Assembly (NCBI GenBank): GCA_012511845.1 | Contig: JAAZFF010000297.1 | Location: forward strand, 1 to 21,478 | Length of the DNA stretch: 21,478 bases | Direction: 5' to 3' | Source: Lentisphaerota bacterium | Lineage (GTDB): Bacteria; Verrucomicrobiota; Kiritimatiellia; RFP12; UBA3636 | Part shown: positions 1 through 7,717 of the stretch, piece by piece | Layout of the letters: each line of letters begins with the position of its first letter | How positions within the stretch are numbered: the stretch's first letter is position 1 | Notes under the pieces: generated by a model | Seen by the model: the letters and a program-made list of their open reading frames with translations, nothing else | What the model was told of the DNA's origin: nothing | The model's database searches: none | Translations under genes and position numbers: made by a program

Positions 1-1340
1 CCTATAACGCGCACTTTGTAGATTAATCTTACAATGGAATTGACAAAAAACCTGAAAGCAAAATCTTTTAATGCAAAGAAGCTGACAAACGCCAGAATGG
101 CAGTTGGAATTGTCATAATCATGAAACCTGCGGCAGGTCCGGCTTTTATTTTGTGCAGCAGATAAAGAGTGCATCCGGCAATAAGAACACCGCTCCAACT
201 CATAAAACTGCTGAGTGCCAGACCTTCGCCGCGTTTTTCTGCCGGCAACCTCAGCTGCATAAAGGTATCCAGCGGTACTATGAAGAGCCCGCAACCTGTT
301 CCGCAGAGAAAGATCAAAATCGGCAGCATTATGAACGGCCAAACGGAGTTGTACGGGTGAGCCGGCATGATCCCAATTATATATGTGGCAGCCGTCATTA
401 AAGCTGCACCTCCCGGCATCGTTCCGAATTCAATATTACGCTGTGACAGGCGACCGGCTACTATAGCCCCTGATGCAATACCCAAAGCTGCAAAAACAAA
501 CATCAGAGTACTTAACTTCTCGTCCAAACCCATGTGCTCTACACCGTAACTTACGAAGTTGATCTATAAAAAAGCAGCTGAAGCCGAGAATAGAATATTT
601 CCCATAATCAACAGGCGCAGTTCACGGTCCTGCCTGACCCAGCGCCATGTTTGAAGCATTTTTCTGGGGAAAAGCCAATCAGGGCGCATTTCGGGATCTG
701 CAGGACGCATTGTGAGGACGCGGTGGGAAGTCAAGATCCCGGCTACAGCGATCAACAAGCAGAGGATTTGTGCAATAGCGTAGGCATAATTCTCACCCAG
801 TTGTTCGGTGGAGGGGAGGAAAAACGTCGAGATTTTCGCAACTACAGGTGCCATGGCGGAACCTAGAATTATTGCAAGAAATGAAAATGTAACCAATACG
901 CTGTTAGCCCGGGCAAGTTTGCTGTGTTCAACTATTTCCGGTACTATGCTGTATTTTGTCGGGCTGAATAGTGCGCTTTGCGTTGACATTAAAAACAGCA
1001 GGATGTAGAGCATAATGGGGCTGCCAACCAGAAATGCCACAATTCCAAGCACCATTATTGCCAGCTCAGCGTATTTCAAGGCAACAACAACAATTTTTTT
1101 ACTGAATCTGTCAGCAAGAAAACCTGCATAAGCTGTGAAAAGCAAAAACGGTAATGAAAACATTATAGTCGCTATTGAAAGCGGTACGGCGCTTTTGACG
1201 TTAACCAGCTTTGCTATGATAAACATTTGAACGAAAGCCTTGAAGACATTATCATTCAATGCTCCGAAAAATTGTGTGGCATTAATCCACCCGAAGGACT
1301 GTTCTTTCAGTTTTCTGAACCGTTCCAGGGAGAATTTCAT
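1..1340 (-). pseudogene. MFS transporter (LplT/Aas-type), interrupted by an in-frame TAG, runs off the left edge
   Basis: The first 258 residues form a multi-membrane-segment major facilitator protein. The N-terminal signature FFGALNDNVFK resembles lysophospholipid transporters (LplT) and the MFS half of MFS-acyltransferase fusions. After residue 258 (SASAAFL) comes a TAG at 564-566. The same frame then stays open for 187 more codons to position 1, beginning INFVSYGVEHM and containing further hydrophobic segments and a typical MFS loop (GAIVAGRLSQ). So the gene is full-length apart from one codon. The last visible residues, LIYKVRVI, resemble the lead-in to a PlsC acyltransferase domain, so an MFS-PlsC fusion may continue outside the window; that is inference. 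Start ATG at 1340 has AGGA upstream. A family member would move lysophospholipid across the inner membrane for re-acylation. The TAG may be a real nonsense mutation, a consensus error, or be read through. Confidence 0.75.
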
Positions 1341-1357
1341 TATTTGATTTTCCTGAT

Positions 1358-1386
1358 ATTAATTTTTAAAAAATCGTACAAGTCAA
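1358..1386 (-). promoter_or_regulatory. Candidate sigma-70 promoter for the MFS gene
   Basis: Reading the minus strand, TTGACT (1386-1381) is separated by 17 bp from ATTAAT (1363-1358). The predicted start lies about 10-20 bases before the MFS start codon at 1340, in the 61-base gap after the hydrogenase-regulator gene. The -35 box is good; the -10 matches 4 of 6 consensus bases. Confidence 0.4.
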
Positions 1387-1401
1387 TGTTTTGTACTTCT
1401 A

Positions 1402-1686
1402 TCATCTGCTAGAAAGACCTGATTTAACGGACACGCCCGGTATTTTGCCAAGACGCCCGGTTAGAGCGCCTATTTCGTCAGTTGTAGCGTCTACTACGAG
1501 AGTGATCACAGCGCACCCGCGTTCCCTGTACGGTATACCTACACGTGCCACAACTATATGAGCCATTTCTGACAGGAGGTTATTGACAGAAGAGGCACTT
1601 TTTTCTCGCTCTTCGATAATTATTCCAACAAAGCCGAGACGTTTGCCGGTCTTTATTCCTTTTTCTATTTCTGTTGCTTGACCCAT
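1402..1686 (-). CDS. TM1266-type putative iron-only hydrogenase system regulator (ACT-like)
   Basis: A 94-residue protein. The core has the hallmark stretches of the family called putative iron-only hydrogenase system regulator (TM1266 of Thermotoga): LGFVGIIIEERE near the N-terminus, RVGIPYRERGCAVITLV in the middle, and DEIGALTGRLGKIPGVSVK near the C-terminus. This is a small ACT-like fold thought to act as a regulator alongside HydEFG maturation genes. I chose the ATG at 1686 because it overlaps the stop of the upstream epimerase gene (TAATG), which suggests translational coupling. An ATG at 1713 would add nine residues inside the epimerase gene. No hydrogenase or hyd maturation gene is visible within the window, so the link to hydrogenase here rests on family membership only. 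Confidence 0.8.
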   Translation of the reverse strand: MGQATEIEKGIKTGKRLGFVGIIIEEREKSASSVNNLLSEMAHIVVARVGIPYRERGCAVITLVVDATTDEIGALTGRLGKIPGVSVKSGLSSR

Positions 1687-2687
1687 TACAGGAATCCGTT
1701 TTCCTTGTACCATTCGTATGTTATACGCAGTCCCTCATCAAGGTCAACCTTCGGTTTATAGCCCAATTCCTTACGTGCTTTGCTGATATCGAATCCGCGA
1801 TTCTGCCGATACCAGTCAACCCTGCGCGGGAATAGCGGTGGTTCAAAAGGCAGCAGTTTAAAAACACCTGCCACAAGGAATGAAAACCAGTACATAGGAT
1901 AAAACGGCAAGTGTATCATTTTGCATTTCACACCCATTATATCAGCAATTTTCTGTACAATTTCCTTGATATGGAAGTACTCATCGTCGGCGATAATGTA
2001 CGTTTGTCCCTTCGACTGGGGTTTTTCAACGGCGAGCGTAAAAGCATCGCAGAAGTTTTCAACATATACAGGGTGGTAGTATGCTGTTCCTTTTCCGAAG
2101 AAAGGGAACCAGCCTTTTTTTACCTGCTTGTAAAGCATGAGGAAACGTCCCGGGTCTGCAGGTCCGTAAAGAGCTGTAGGGCGGAGGATTGTTATATCCA
2201 TTCCCTTTTCCATAAAAGCCAGTGCTACTTTCTCACCTTCGTACTTTGTGTACTGATAATAATCTTCCGGTTTTACTGGGGAATCCTCATTACCTGGGAC
2301 AGGCGGATCCTGCGTTAGACTCTCCACATTGCCATGCACACCCTGAGTGCTGCAATACACTACCTTGCGTACGCCATTTTCCTGACATATCTCCAAAAGC
2401 GAACTCATTGCGTTTATATTGGTATTGTCGTATTCGGACTTTGTAGCATTTACTTTTCTGAAAGCTGCGGCAAGGTGATACACAACGTCACAGCCCTTGA
2501 CGGCACGGCGTAACACGGATGCATCTGTTACAGAACCGATAATTACTTCAGCACCGAGTCTCTTCAGTTCATCAAGTACAAGCCCCTGCGGATTGTCCAG
2601 CTCGACTGCCTTGTTGCCTTCACGCAACACGTGTTTTACATGATGACTGCCCGTAAAGCCTGTGCCACCCGTGATTAGAATTTTCAT
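1686..2687 (-). CDS. NAD(P)-dependent epimerase/dehydratase, extended SDR family
   Basis: A 333-residue extended short-chain dehydrogenase/reductase. The Rossmann nucleotide-binding motif GGTGFTGSH sits at residues 7-15, the catalytic Ser at about S113 (YCSTQGVHG), and the YxxxK pair at Y144/K148 (YYQYTK). Members act on nucleotide sugars or on sterol/hopanoid-like substrates. The C-terminal half (YHPVYVENFCDAF and RKELGYKPKVDLDEGL) is typical of this group, but the substrate cannot be read from sequence. The start overlaps the stop of the upstream methyltransferase gene by 4 bases (ATGA) and has an AGAGG ribosome site. With the methyltransferase it may modify a sugar or lipid, which is inference. 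Length is normal and all key residues are present. Confidence 0.88.
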   Translation of the reverse strand: MKILITGGTGFTGSHHVKHVLREGNKAVELDNPQGLVLDELKRLGAEVIIGSVTDASVLRRAVKGCDVVYHLAAAFRKVNATKSEYDNTNINAMSSLLEICQENGVRKVVYCSTQGVHGNVESLTQDPPVPGNEDSPVKPEDYYQYTKYEGEKVALAFMEKGMDITILRPTALYGPADPGRFLMLYKQVKKGWFPFFGKGTAYYHPVYVENFCDAFTLAVEKPQSKGQTYIIADDEYFHIKEIVQKIADIMGVKCKMIHLPFYPMYWFSFLVAGVFKLLPFEPPLFPRRVDWYRQNRGFDISKARKELGYKPKVDLDEGLRITYEWYKENGFL

Positions 2688-3472
2688 TTTGTAACCTCTT
2701 TTTTGTCCTTTTCAGTAAAATCGGAACGCTCCATGCGTACAATAACCGGTGAACCCCAAATCCTGGTGAAACAGGCGAATCTGAAAACACCTTCCATAAA
2801 CGTTGATAATGGTTTGCATTTCATTAACCTGTGAACAACCATCGGCAGAAAGAATTGCACAAACCGCCCCGTGCGTTGATACCCTGCCGCTTGAAAGGCG
2901 TTATCTACTTCCGAGTGCCTGAACAAGCGCCAGTGACGTGTGTTTTTTTCGTACTTCTTTTTTGCTTTGAACAGGGCAGGAGCCCCGGCATTCAAGCTTT
3001 GGCTCGTCGGATAATCTGTAATCACTATCCCTTTTGAAACACGGCACATCTCAGAAACGAGTTTCTCCCACTGCATGCAGTGTGTAAGCATACGGACAGA
3101 CACAACGGCATCGAAGCTGTTATCCCCATACGGTAAGTCAATAACGTTGCCAACTTTGAAAGTGCACTTGCCTGACGTGATCAGTTCATCTATGCGATGC
3201 CGGCAGCTTTCATCACTGCCGATAACTTCTACCTGATAGCCGTCACGGCTCAGAGGGTATGCCAGCTGTCCGTGTCCGCCGCCCACATCAAGCACACGTG
3301 CTCCAGGCAGAAGCCTGGAGCACAGCAACTTTAGTACGCCTTTTTCCTGAACATCAAGCATCCACTTTCCCACGGCTCCGCTGAAGCGGGTAGCGTAGTC
3401 GTCATTCGATGTTTCAATGTCTGCTGTCTCAGGGAACGACGATGTTATTATTGCTGTTTCTTCCTTATTCAT
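2684..3472 (-). CDS. Class I SAM-dependent methyltransferase
   Basis: 262 residues. Motif I is clear at residues 59-70 (RVLDVGGGHGQL), followed by a motif II-like acidic end (VEVIGSDES) and a motif IV/post-I region (LPYGDNSFDAVVSVRMLTH). This is the UbiE/Methyltransf_11 style of Rossmann methyltransferase. The remaining C-terminus (about residues 165-262) is family-specific and I cannot assign a substrate. The gene follows the TPR-like lipoprotein gene by 24 bases and overlaps the epimerase gene by 4, so the three are very likely co-transcribed. The region before the start ATG has little Shine-Dalgarno character. Small-molecule, lipid or sugar methylation are all possible. Confidence 0.85.
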   Translation of the reverse strand: MNKEETAIITSSFPETADIETSNDDYATRFSGAVGKWMLDVQEKGVLKLLCSRLLPGARVLDVGGGHGQLAYPLSRDGYQVEVIGSDESCRHRIDELITSGKCTFKVGNVIDLPYGDNSFDAVVSVRMLTHCMQWEKLVSEMCRVSKGIVITDYPTSQSLNAGAPALFKAKKKYEKNTRHWRLFRHSEVDNAFQAAGYQRTGRFVQFFLPMVVHRLMKCKPLSTFMEGVFRFACFTRIWGSPVIVRMERSDFTEKDKKEVTK

Positions 3473-3496
3473 CCGGATCTATGCTGTCGCCAGTTC

Positions 3497-5188
3497 TTAA
3501 AGAATCAGGGTTTCGGGTTCATCCGGACCATTGTTTTCACTTTCCTGATCAGTAGTTTCCTTGCCGGAAGGCAGCAGGGCACGCTGTTCGTTAATATATT
3601 CTTCTGTTTCTTTTCCTGCTTTATTACCTTCTAAAGCTTTGACGTACCACTCATTTGCAGCAGCGTATGCCTTTGCGGCTTCACCAGCCATTCCAGCTTC
3701 TGTCCAGAGGTCACCGATACGTTTTTCGTTGTTGCCCATCAGGGTAGAATAACTGAAAGTTATTGAGGTTACCGGGTCGATAATGTCATCTTCGCCCAAA
3801 AGCCCCATGAAATCCCTGTAGTGTTTTACAGCGGCGGCGTAGTCACCATCCTTTTGTGCCTTGTGGGCACGAACCTTCGCTATGGACATCGCATGCCAGT
3901 TTTCATCATGAATTGAAAAGCCTTTTTCGAGCAATTGCAGAGCACGATCATAATCGTCCACCATGAATGATAGGTCGAGAATATAAAGCCTCATAGACTC
4001 CTGCTTGGCGTCATCGGTCAGTTGGGGGAGTAGTTTTTCTCCCAGAAGCAGATTACTTTCAGTTACGGAATTATCCGAGAGTGTGTTATAAAAGTTGTTT
4101 GCAAAAATTGTAAACAGCTGCTCTGCCGGCAACCCGATCTGCATGAGCTTTTCAAATCTTTCAGGGTAAGCTCCTGCTCCTGTGGCACCTGGACGGAATA
4201 CGTTGGAAACCCATTCGCGAGCACAGGCAAAACGGGTCTGGGGAACTTTGGCAGCGTTATCGCTTTCAAGCAGGGCACCAGCCATGGCGTCAACCATATC
4301 GACCTTGCCTTCTTTCGCAGCTGTCCGCAAAGCCTGCCTGATTGCAGGAAGCAATTGTGTGTCCGGTAACATTGATACCAGCTCAGGCATGCGTGATGCT
4401 ATTTCTGTCCAGTTTCCCTTGCCGGAGTCAATATATATTCCGAGAGAGGTCATTACCCTTGCAAAATCCGGTTGATCTTTTTTCCCGGACATGCCGATGG
4501 CATCTACAACTTGCTCGGCAACGGTAATGTTTCCTTCTCCGACAGCCCTGCGTCCCAGCATCTCAACCATAGACGCAAATTTAGGGGTTTCATATATTCC
4601 TATTTTTTCTGTTATGACTTCTGCCATTTCTTCATACTTTGCAGTTCTGTACAAACTGTTTATCAGCCAGTCGTCAGCAGTCAGACGTAAACCTTCTCCG
4701 ATATCCTGAGTTGCCAGAATACGTGCCCATGTCAGCGCGCCTTCTTCATCACCCGCATTTAAGTACGCTCCATAAATTGTGTCAAAACCCGGCTCAGCTA
4801 TTTCAGGCATTGTCCTGAGTGCGCTCAAGTATTGTTCTTCTGCCAGCTTAAATTGCTCGGTTGATATAAAGAAGCGGATCATGGCGTTGAACAAAGGTTC
4901 CTTCAGTTCCTTGAATTCCTCTTTTTCCATAGCACCCAAAAAGAGTTTGTTTGCCGTATTTGTATTGCCTTCAAACATCAGATTGTCGATATCTGAAAAC
5001 AATGAATAGAGAACGGAGTCGTCAACAATTACATCCGATGGTAAAATATCTTCCGACTGAGTTATTGCAGAAGTGTCTGTTTCTGCTTTGCCAGATAACT
5101 CTTTACTTTTTTCATTACATCCGGCAAAAAATAATGAAAATAACATTACGGCTAATAATATAGATGAAGTCTTTTTGCTTTTAATCAT
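3497..5188 (-). CDS. Putative lipoprotein with TPR-like helical repeats
   Basis: 563 residues. The N-terminus is a lipoprotein signal: KSKK, a hydrophobic stretch, then the lipobox LFFAGC with Cys24 as the probable acylated residue, followed by a polar linker. The rest is almost entirely helical with alternating small and aromatic residues (for example FKLAEEQYLSALRTMPEIAEPG and YDRALQLLEKGFSIHDENWHAM), which reads as degenerate tetratricopeptide repeats. The C-terminal ~25 residues are acidic and low-complexity. A role as a membrane-anchored scaffold is inferred. ATG at 5188 has a well-spaced GGAG site. It is first in the minus-strand run leading to the methyltransferase, epimerase and hydrogenase-regulator genes. 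I do not recognise a specific family. Confidence 0.75.
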   Translation of the reverse strand: MIKSKKTSSILLAVMLFSLFFAGCNEKSKELSGKAETDTSAITQSEDILPSDVIVDDSVLYSLFSDIDNLMFEGNTNTANKLFLGAMEKEEFKELKEPLFNAMIRFFISTEQFKLAEEQYLSALRTMPEIAEPGFDTIYGAYLNAGDEEGALTWARILATQDIGEGLRLTADDWLINSLYRTAKYEEMAEVITEKIGIYETPKFASMVEMLGRRAVGEGNITVAEQVVDAIGMSGKKDQPDFARVMTSLGIYIDSGKGNWTEIASRMPELVSMLPDTQLLPAIRQALRTAAKEGKVDMVDAMAGALLESDNAAKVPQTRFACAREWVSNVFRPGATGAGAYPERFEKLMQIGLPAEQLFTIFANNFYNTLSDNSVTESNLLLGEKLLPQLTDDAKQESMRLYILDLSFMVDDYDRALQLLEKGFSIHDENWHAMSIAKVRAHKAQKDGDYAAAVKHYRDFMGLLGEDDIIDPVTSITFSYSTLMGNNEKRIGDLWTEAGMAGEAAKAYAAANEWYVKALEGNKAGKETEEYINEQRALLPSGKETTDQESENNGPDEPETLIL

Positions 5189-5380
5189 TTTTTGTTCTCC
5201 AAATTAGGTGAGTTCTACAAGCTGTCGTAGCTCACACCTGCGAATAGTGGTTTGCTTACAATGCTTCAATTTTACCACATAGATAACCGGCACGCAAGAA
5301 TCAGCTTCAAAAATTCATCAATTCTAATTATGACAGCAATGACCATATTAAACACTCCCTGGTAAACGGCTTGGCACAGC
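5189..5380. other. Upstream part of the divergent intergenic region, no gene seen
   Basis: About 190 bases of AT-rich sequence before the lipoprotein gene (read on minus). It holds that gene's GGAG ribosome site. A weak TTGAAG/TATTCG pair with a 17-base spacer is possible but not convincing. I see no open frame with coding character and no RNA gene. Confidence 0.5.
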
Positions 5381-5625
5381 CGAAACCCGAGCAGGAGGCG
5401 CTCGGGGCTCCCGGGCTCAGCAACCACGGCGGTTCGCGGGGACGCTCACCCTCCATTATGTTAGGATGCGCATAGCCAGGCTGGAGGGCGAATGTCCTCA
5501 TGAGCCGTGGTTGCGAGGCAACCTCAATAGGGTCAGTGCGGTCAATAGGGTCAGTTGTCTGCACGATCTGCATTGCCAGAACTGCCCACTAACCACTGAT
5601 CACTGCCCGGCTTGCCGAGCTCCGT
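5380..5625. repeat. Mosaic intergenic repeat locus 1
   Basis: This stretch contains several repeat modules. GCAACCACGGC (5420-5430) and GCCGTGGTTGC (5504-5514) form 11-base inverted arms enclosing about 95 bases. Inside them, CCCTCCA (5449-5455) pairs with TGGAGGG (5482-5488). Bases 5479-5507 are an exact 29-base reverse complement of 20338-20366 in locus 3. An 18-base unit starting TCAATAGGG (5524-5541) repeats for another 14 bases (5542-5555). CCCGGCTTGCCGAG at 5606-5619 is a variant of the short palindrome seen at 15405, 15741 and 20080. I regard all open frames here as non-coding. Confidence 0.75.
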
Positions 5626-5737
5626 CCTATCTTACCATCAGGAAAGCCGGACATATTCCTTCCTCATGCATTTCAGTCAAGATTGCAAAAGATTTTCTGT
5701 ACTTTAGTATCTTTTAGAAAAAATTCGTACAATCCGC

Positions 5738-5767
5738 TTGCCCAAAAAATAGAACTTTTGTTATACT
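5738..5767 (+). promoter_or_regulatory. Candidate promoter for tolB-pal-tilS
   Basis: TTGCCC (5738-5743), an 18-base spacer, then TATACT (5762-5767). This predicts a start near 5774 and a leader of about 80 bases before the tolB ATG at 5855. The leader contains an AGGTG-preceded ATG at 5795 that opens a four-codon frame (ATG GCA TCC GCT TAA). Confidence 0.45.
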
Positions 5768-5854
5768 TGCCAGAGTTAAAAGTAAGCGAGGTGAATGGCA
5801 TCCGCTTAAAGCTTTGCGTAGTTTTTTTAATTGGTACCGATTAACTTGTATTTT

Positions 5855-7078
5855 ATGCCCAGATTTTTTTCACTATTTGTATTATCTTTATTTCTAACGT
5901 CTGCCAATTTGTTTTCTGCTGATATCAGGATTTCAGGCGAAGGTAAAACTGACGGCAAGCAAACTATCAGCCTGGCTGGAATCAGGAGCGACAGATCACC
6001 CCTTTCACAAGAGTTCCTGGATGTCCTCAAAAATGATCTCGTTCGATCCGGGTGGTTCATCCCGGTAAGTGCGGAAAATGCCTCAGTTGTTCTTACGGGT
6101 AGTGTTGACAGCTCTTCTCTGAACGTCAGTGCCTCAGTCGAAACAAGATGGCTTGCCAATATGCGCCGTTTCACCTGGTCGAAGGCTTCGTCAACATCCC
6201 AGGTGCGTGATGCTGCCCATGCACTCTGTGACCAGATTGTGCAGAGAGTTGTCGGTAAACCGTCAATGGCATCCTCAAAAATTCTTTTTGTAGGTAAACG
6301 CAATGGTGCCGAGACAGAGATTTATGTGTGTGATGCAGACGGCGCTCGAATGCAGCAGTTGACGAATGACCGCAAGCTGTGCATGTCCCCCAACTGGATT
6401 CCCGGGAAAAATGCCTTTTTATATACATCATGGCTAACAGGTTCAGCGGCTGTTTACAGAGTTGATCTAGATACGAAGGAACGTGAAGTAATTTCCAGTC
6501 AGCCGGGAGTAAATCATGGCGCTGTGGAGTCATCAAAGGGCTATACAGCACTGATACTTTCCCGTTCCGGAGGCGTTGACCTGTATGTTCAATATGGTAA
6601 AAAACTTAACAGGGTAACTCATAGCAGGGATGTAAATGAGTCGAGCCCCGCATGGTCTCCCGACGGTGACAACCTGGTGTATGTTAGCGATGAAGGACGG
6701 ATACCGCGTCTATACAAAATGAATGTTTCCGACAAGCAGGGACGCCGGCTGACGTATTCCTCTGTTGTGCGCGAATGCTTTGCGCCGGAGTGGGGTCCCT
6801 TTGATCAGATTACATTTTGCGGTCGTGCAGGTGGACGTTATGGTATTTACATTATTGACGCAAAGGCTGATCCGCGTGTATCCACTCCAAAACTTGTCAG
6901 CCCCCCGGATGGTGCAGATTATGAAGACCCCTCATGGGCACCCGATGGACGTCATATAGTATGTACCAGAACCGTCAACTACAGGCGTTCACTTGTGATT
7001 CTTGATATTTTGGGTGATCCTCCCATAACCCTGCACAATTTGCCCGGAGAATGGTATTTGCCGAACTGGGGCAGATAA
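5855..7078 (+). CDS. tolB: TolB periplasmic beta-propeller protein
   Basis: About 407 residues from the chosen start. A signal peptide (PRFFSLFVLSLFLTSANLFSA) is followed by the TolB N-terminal domain, then a six-bladed WD40-like propeller. Its blades are recognisable as repeated SPxWxPxG units: MSPNWIPGKNAFLYTS, SSPAWSPDGDNLVYVS, FAPEWGPFDQITFCG and EDPSWAPDGRHIVCTR. TolB works in the periplasm with Pal to maintain the outer membrane, and pal follows 78 bases downstream, as in many Tol-Pal loci. I prefer ATG 5855 over the upstream in-frame TTG at 5831 because the signal peptide begins there. Neither has a strong ribosome site. tolQ, tolR and tolA are not in the window. Confidence 0.9.
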   Translation: MPRFFSLFVLSLFLTSANLFSADIRISGEGKTDGKQTISLAGIRSDRSPLSQEFLDVLKNDLVRSGWFIPVSAENASVVLTGSVDSSSLNVSASVETRWLANMRRFTWSKASSTSQVRDAAHALCDQIVQRVVGKPSMASSKILFVGKRNGAETEIYVCDADGARMQQLTNDRKLCMSPNWIPGKNAFLYTSWLTGSAAVYRVDLDTKEREVISSQPGVNHGAVESSKGYTALILSRSGGVDLYVQYGKKLNRVTHSRDVNESSPAWSPDGDNLVYVSDEGRIPRLYKMNVSDKQGRRLTYSSVVRECFAPEWGPFDQITFCGRAGGRYGIYIIDAKADPRVSTPKLVSPPDGADYEDPSWAPDGRHIVCTRTVNYRRSLVILDILGDPPITLHNLPGEWYLPNWGR

Positions 7079-7156
7079 TTTAATATAACTGTAAACCTAA
7101 TACAACAAAACACCCTGCCTTTAAAAAGCAGATATAAGACAACGAAAGAGAAGACA

Positions 7157-7717
7157 ATGCGCAAAAAATACAAAAGTATAAGATTTGTACTTGCCATCCT
7201 TGCTATTGCTGTAATTGCAACAGGATGCAGATCAAAACAGGGACAAACAGAGGGTCCAGCATATGGCTATGATGGCAGTATCTCCCCTATGGATGTGGGT
7301 GGCGAGTGGGGCATATATGAAGATGAATTTCCGATGGATGCCGGCTGGCATGCTGAATCCCTGACACGTGTTACCGATGCACAAGGTATCTATCCTGTAT
7401 ATTTTGCATACGATGCTTACACCATTCATGAAAATGAGATGCACAATATTCGGATAGTGGCAGAATTCCTTCGTGTTAATCCGGCAATAGTTCTTGTAAT
7501 AGAAGGTCACTGTGATGAACGCGGAACGCATGAATATAACATTTCGCTCGGCGAATACAGGGCTCTGTCTGTTCGAGAACAACTTATTATGAAAGGCGTT
7601 GAGTCCGCTCGCATCCAAACAGCAAGTTTTGGCAAAGAGCGACCGGCAGAACATGGACACAATGAAATCGCATGGGCAAAGAACCGCCGTGCGGAATTTG
7701 CTTTTTATCGCAAATAA
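7157..7717 (+). CDS. pal: Peptidoglycan-associated lipoprotein Pal
   Basis: 186 residues. The lipoprotein signal has its lipobox at IATGC (Cys24). After a linker of about 50 residues comes an OmpA-like peptidoglycan-binding domain (about residues 80-186) with the expected motifs: VYFAYDAYTI, IEGHCDERGTHEYNISLGEYRA and a final KNRRAEFAF. Family members anchor the outer membrane to peptidoglycan and bind TolB, whose gene lies directly upstream. The start is preceded by a purine-rich GAAAGAGAAG. The linker is Gly/acidic/aromatic-rich. Identity is firm from motifs, size and neighbour. Confidence 0.93.
   Translation: MRKKYKSIRFVLAILAIAVIATGCRSKQGQTEGPAYGYDGSISPMDVGGEWGIYEDEFPMDAGWHAESLTRVTDAQGIYPVYFAYDAYTIHENEMHNIRIVAEFLRVNPAIVLVIEGHCDERGTHEYNISLGEYRALSVREQLIMKGVESARIQTASFGKERPAEHGHNEIAWAKNRRAEFAFYRK

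Noticed and set aside
153..549. Short plus-strand frames at the left edge
   Set aside because: They are antisense to the downstream part of the MFS gene, whose own frame is open and hydrophobic.
1..1340. Genetic-code reassignment to explain the interrupted genes
   Set aside because: One break is TAG and the other TAA, while TAA, TAG and TGA all end intact genes at the expected lengths elsewhere in the window.
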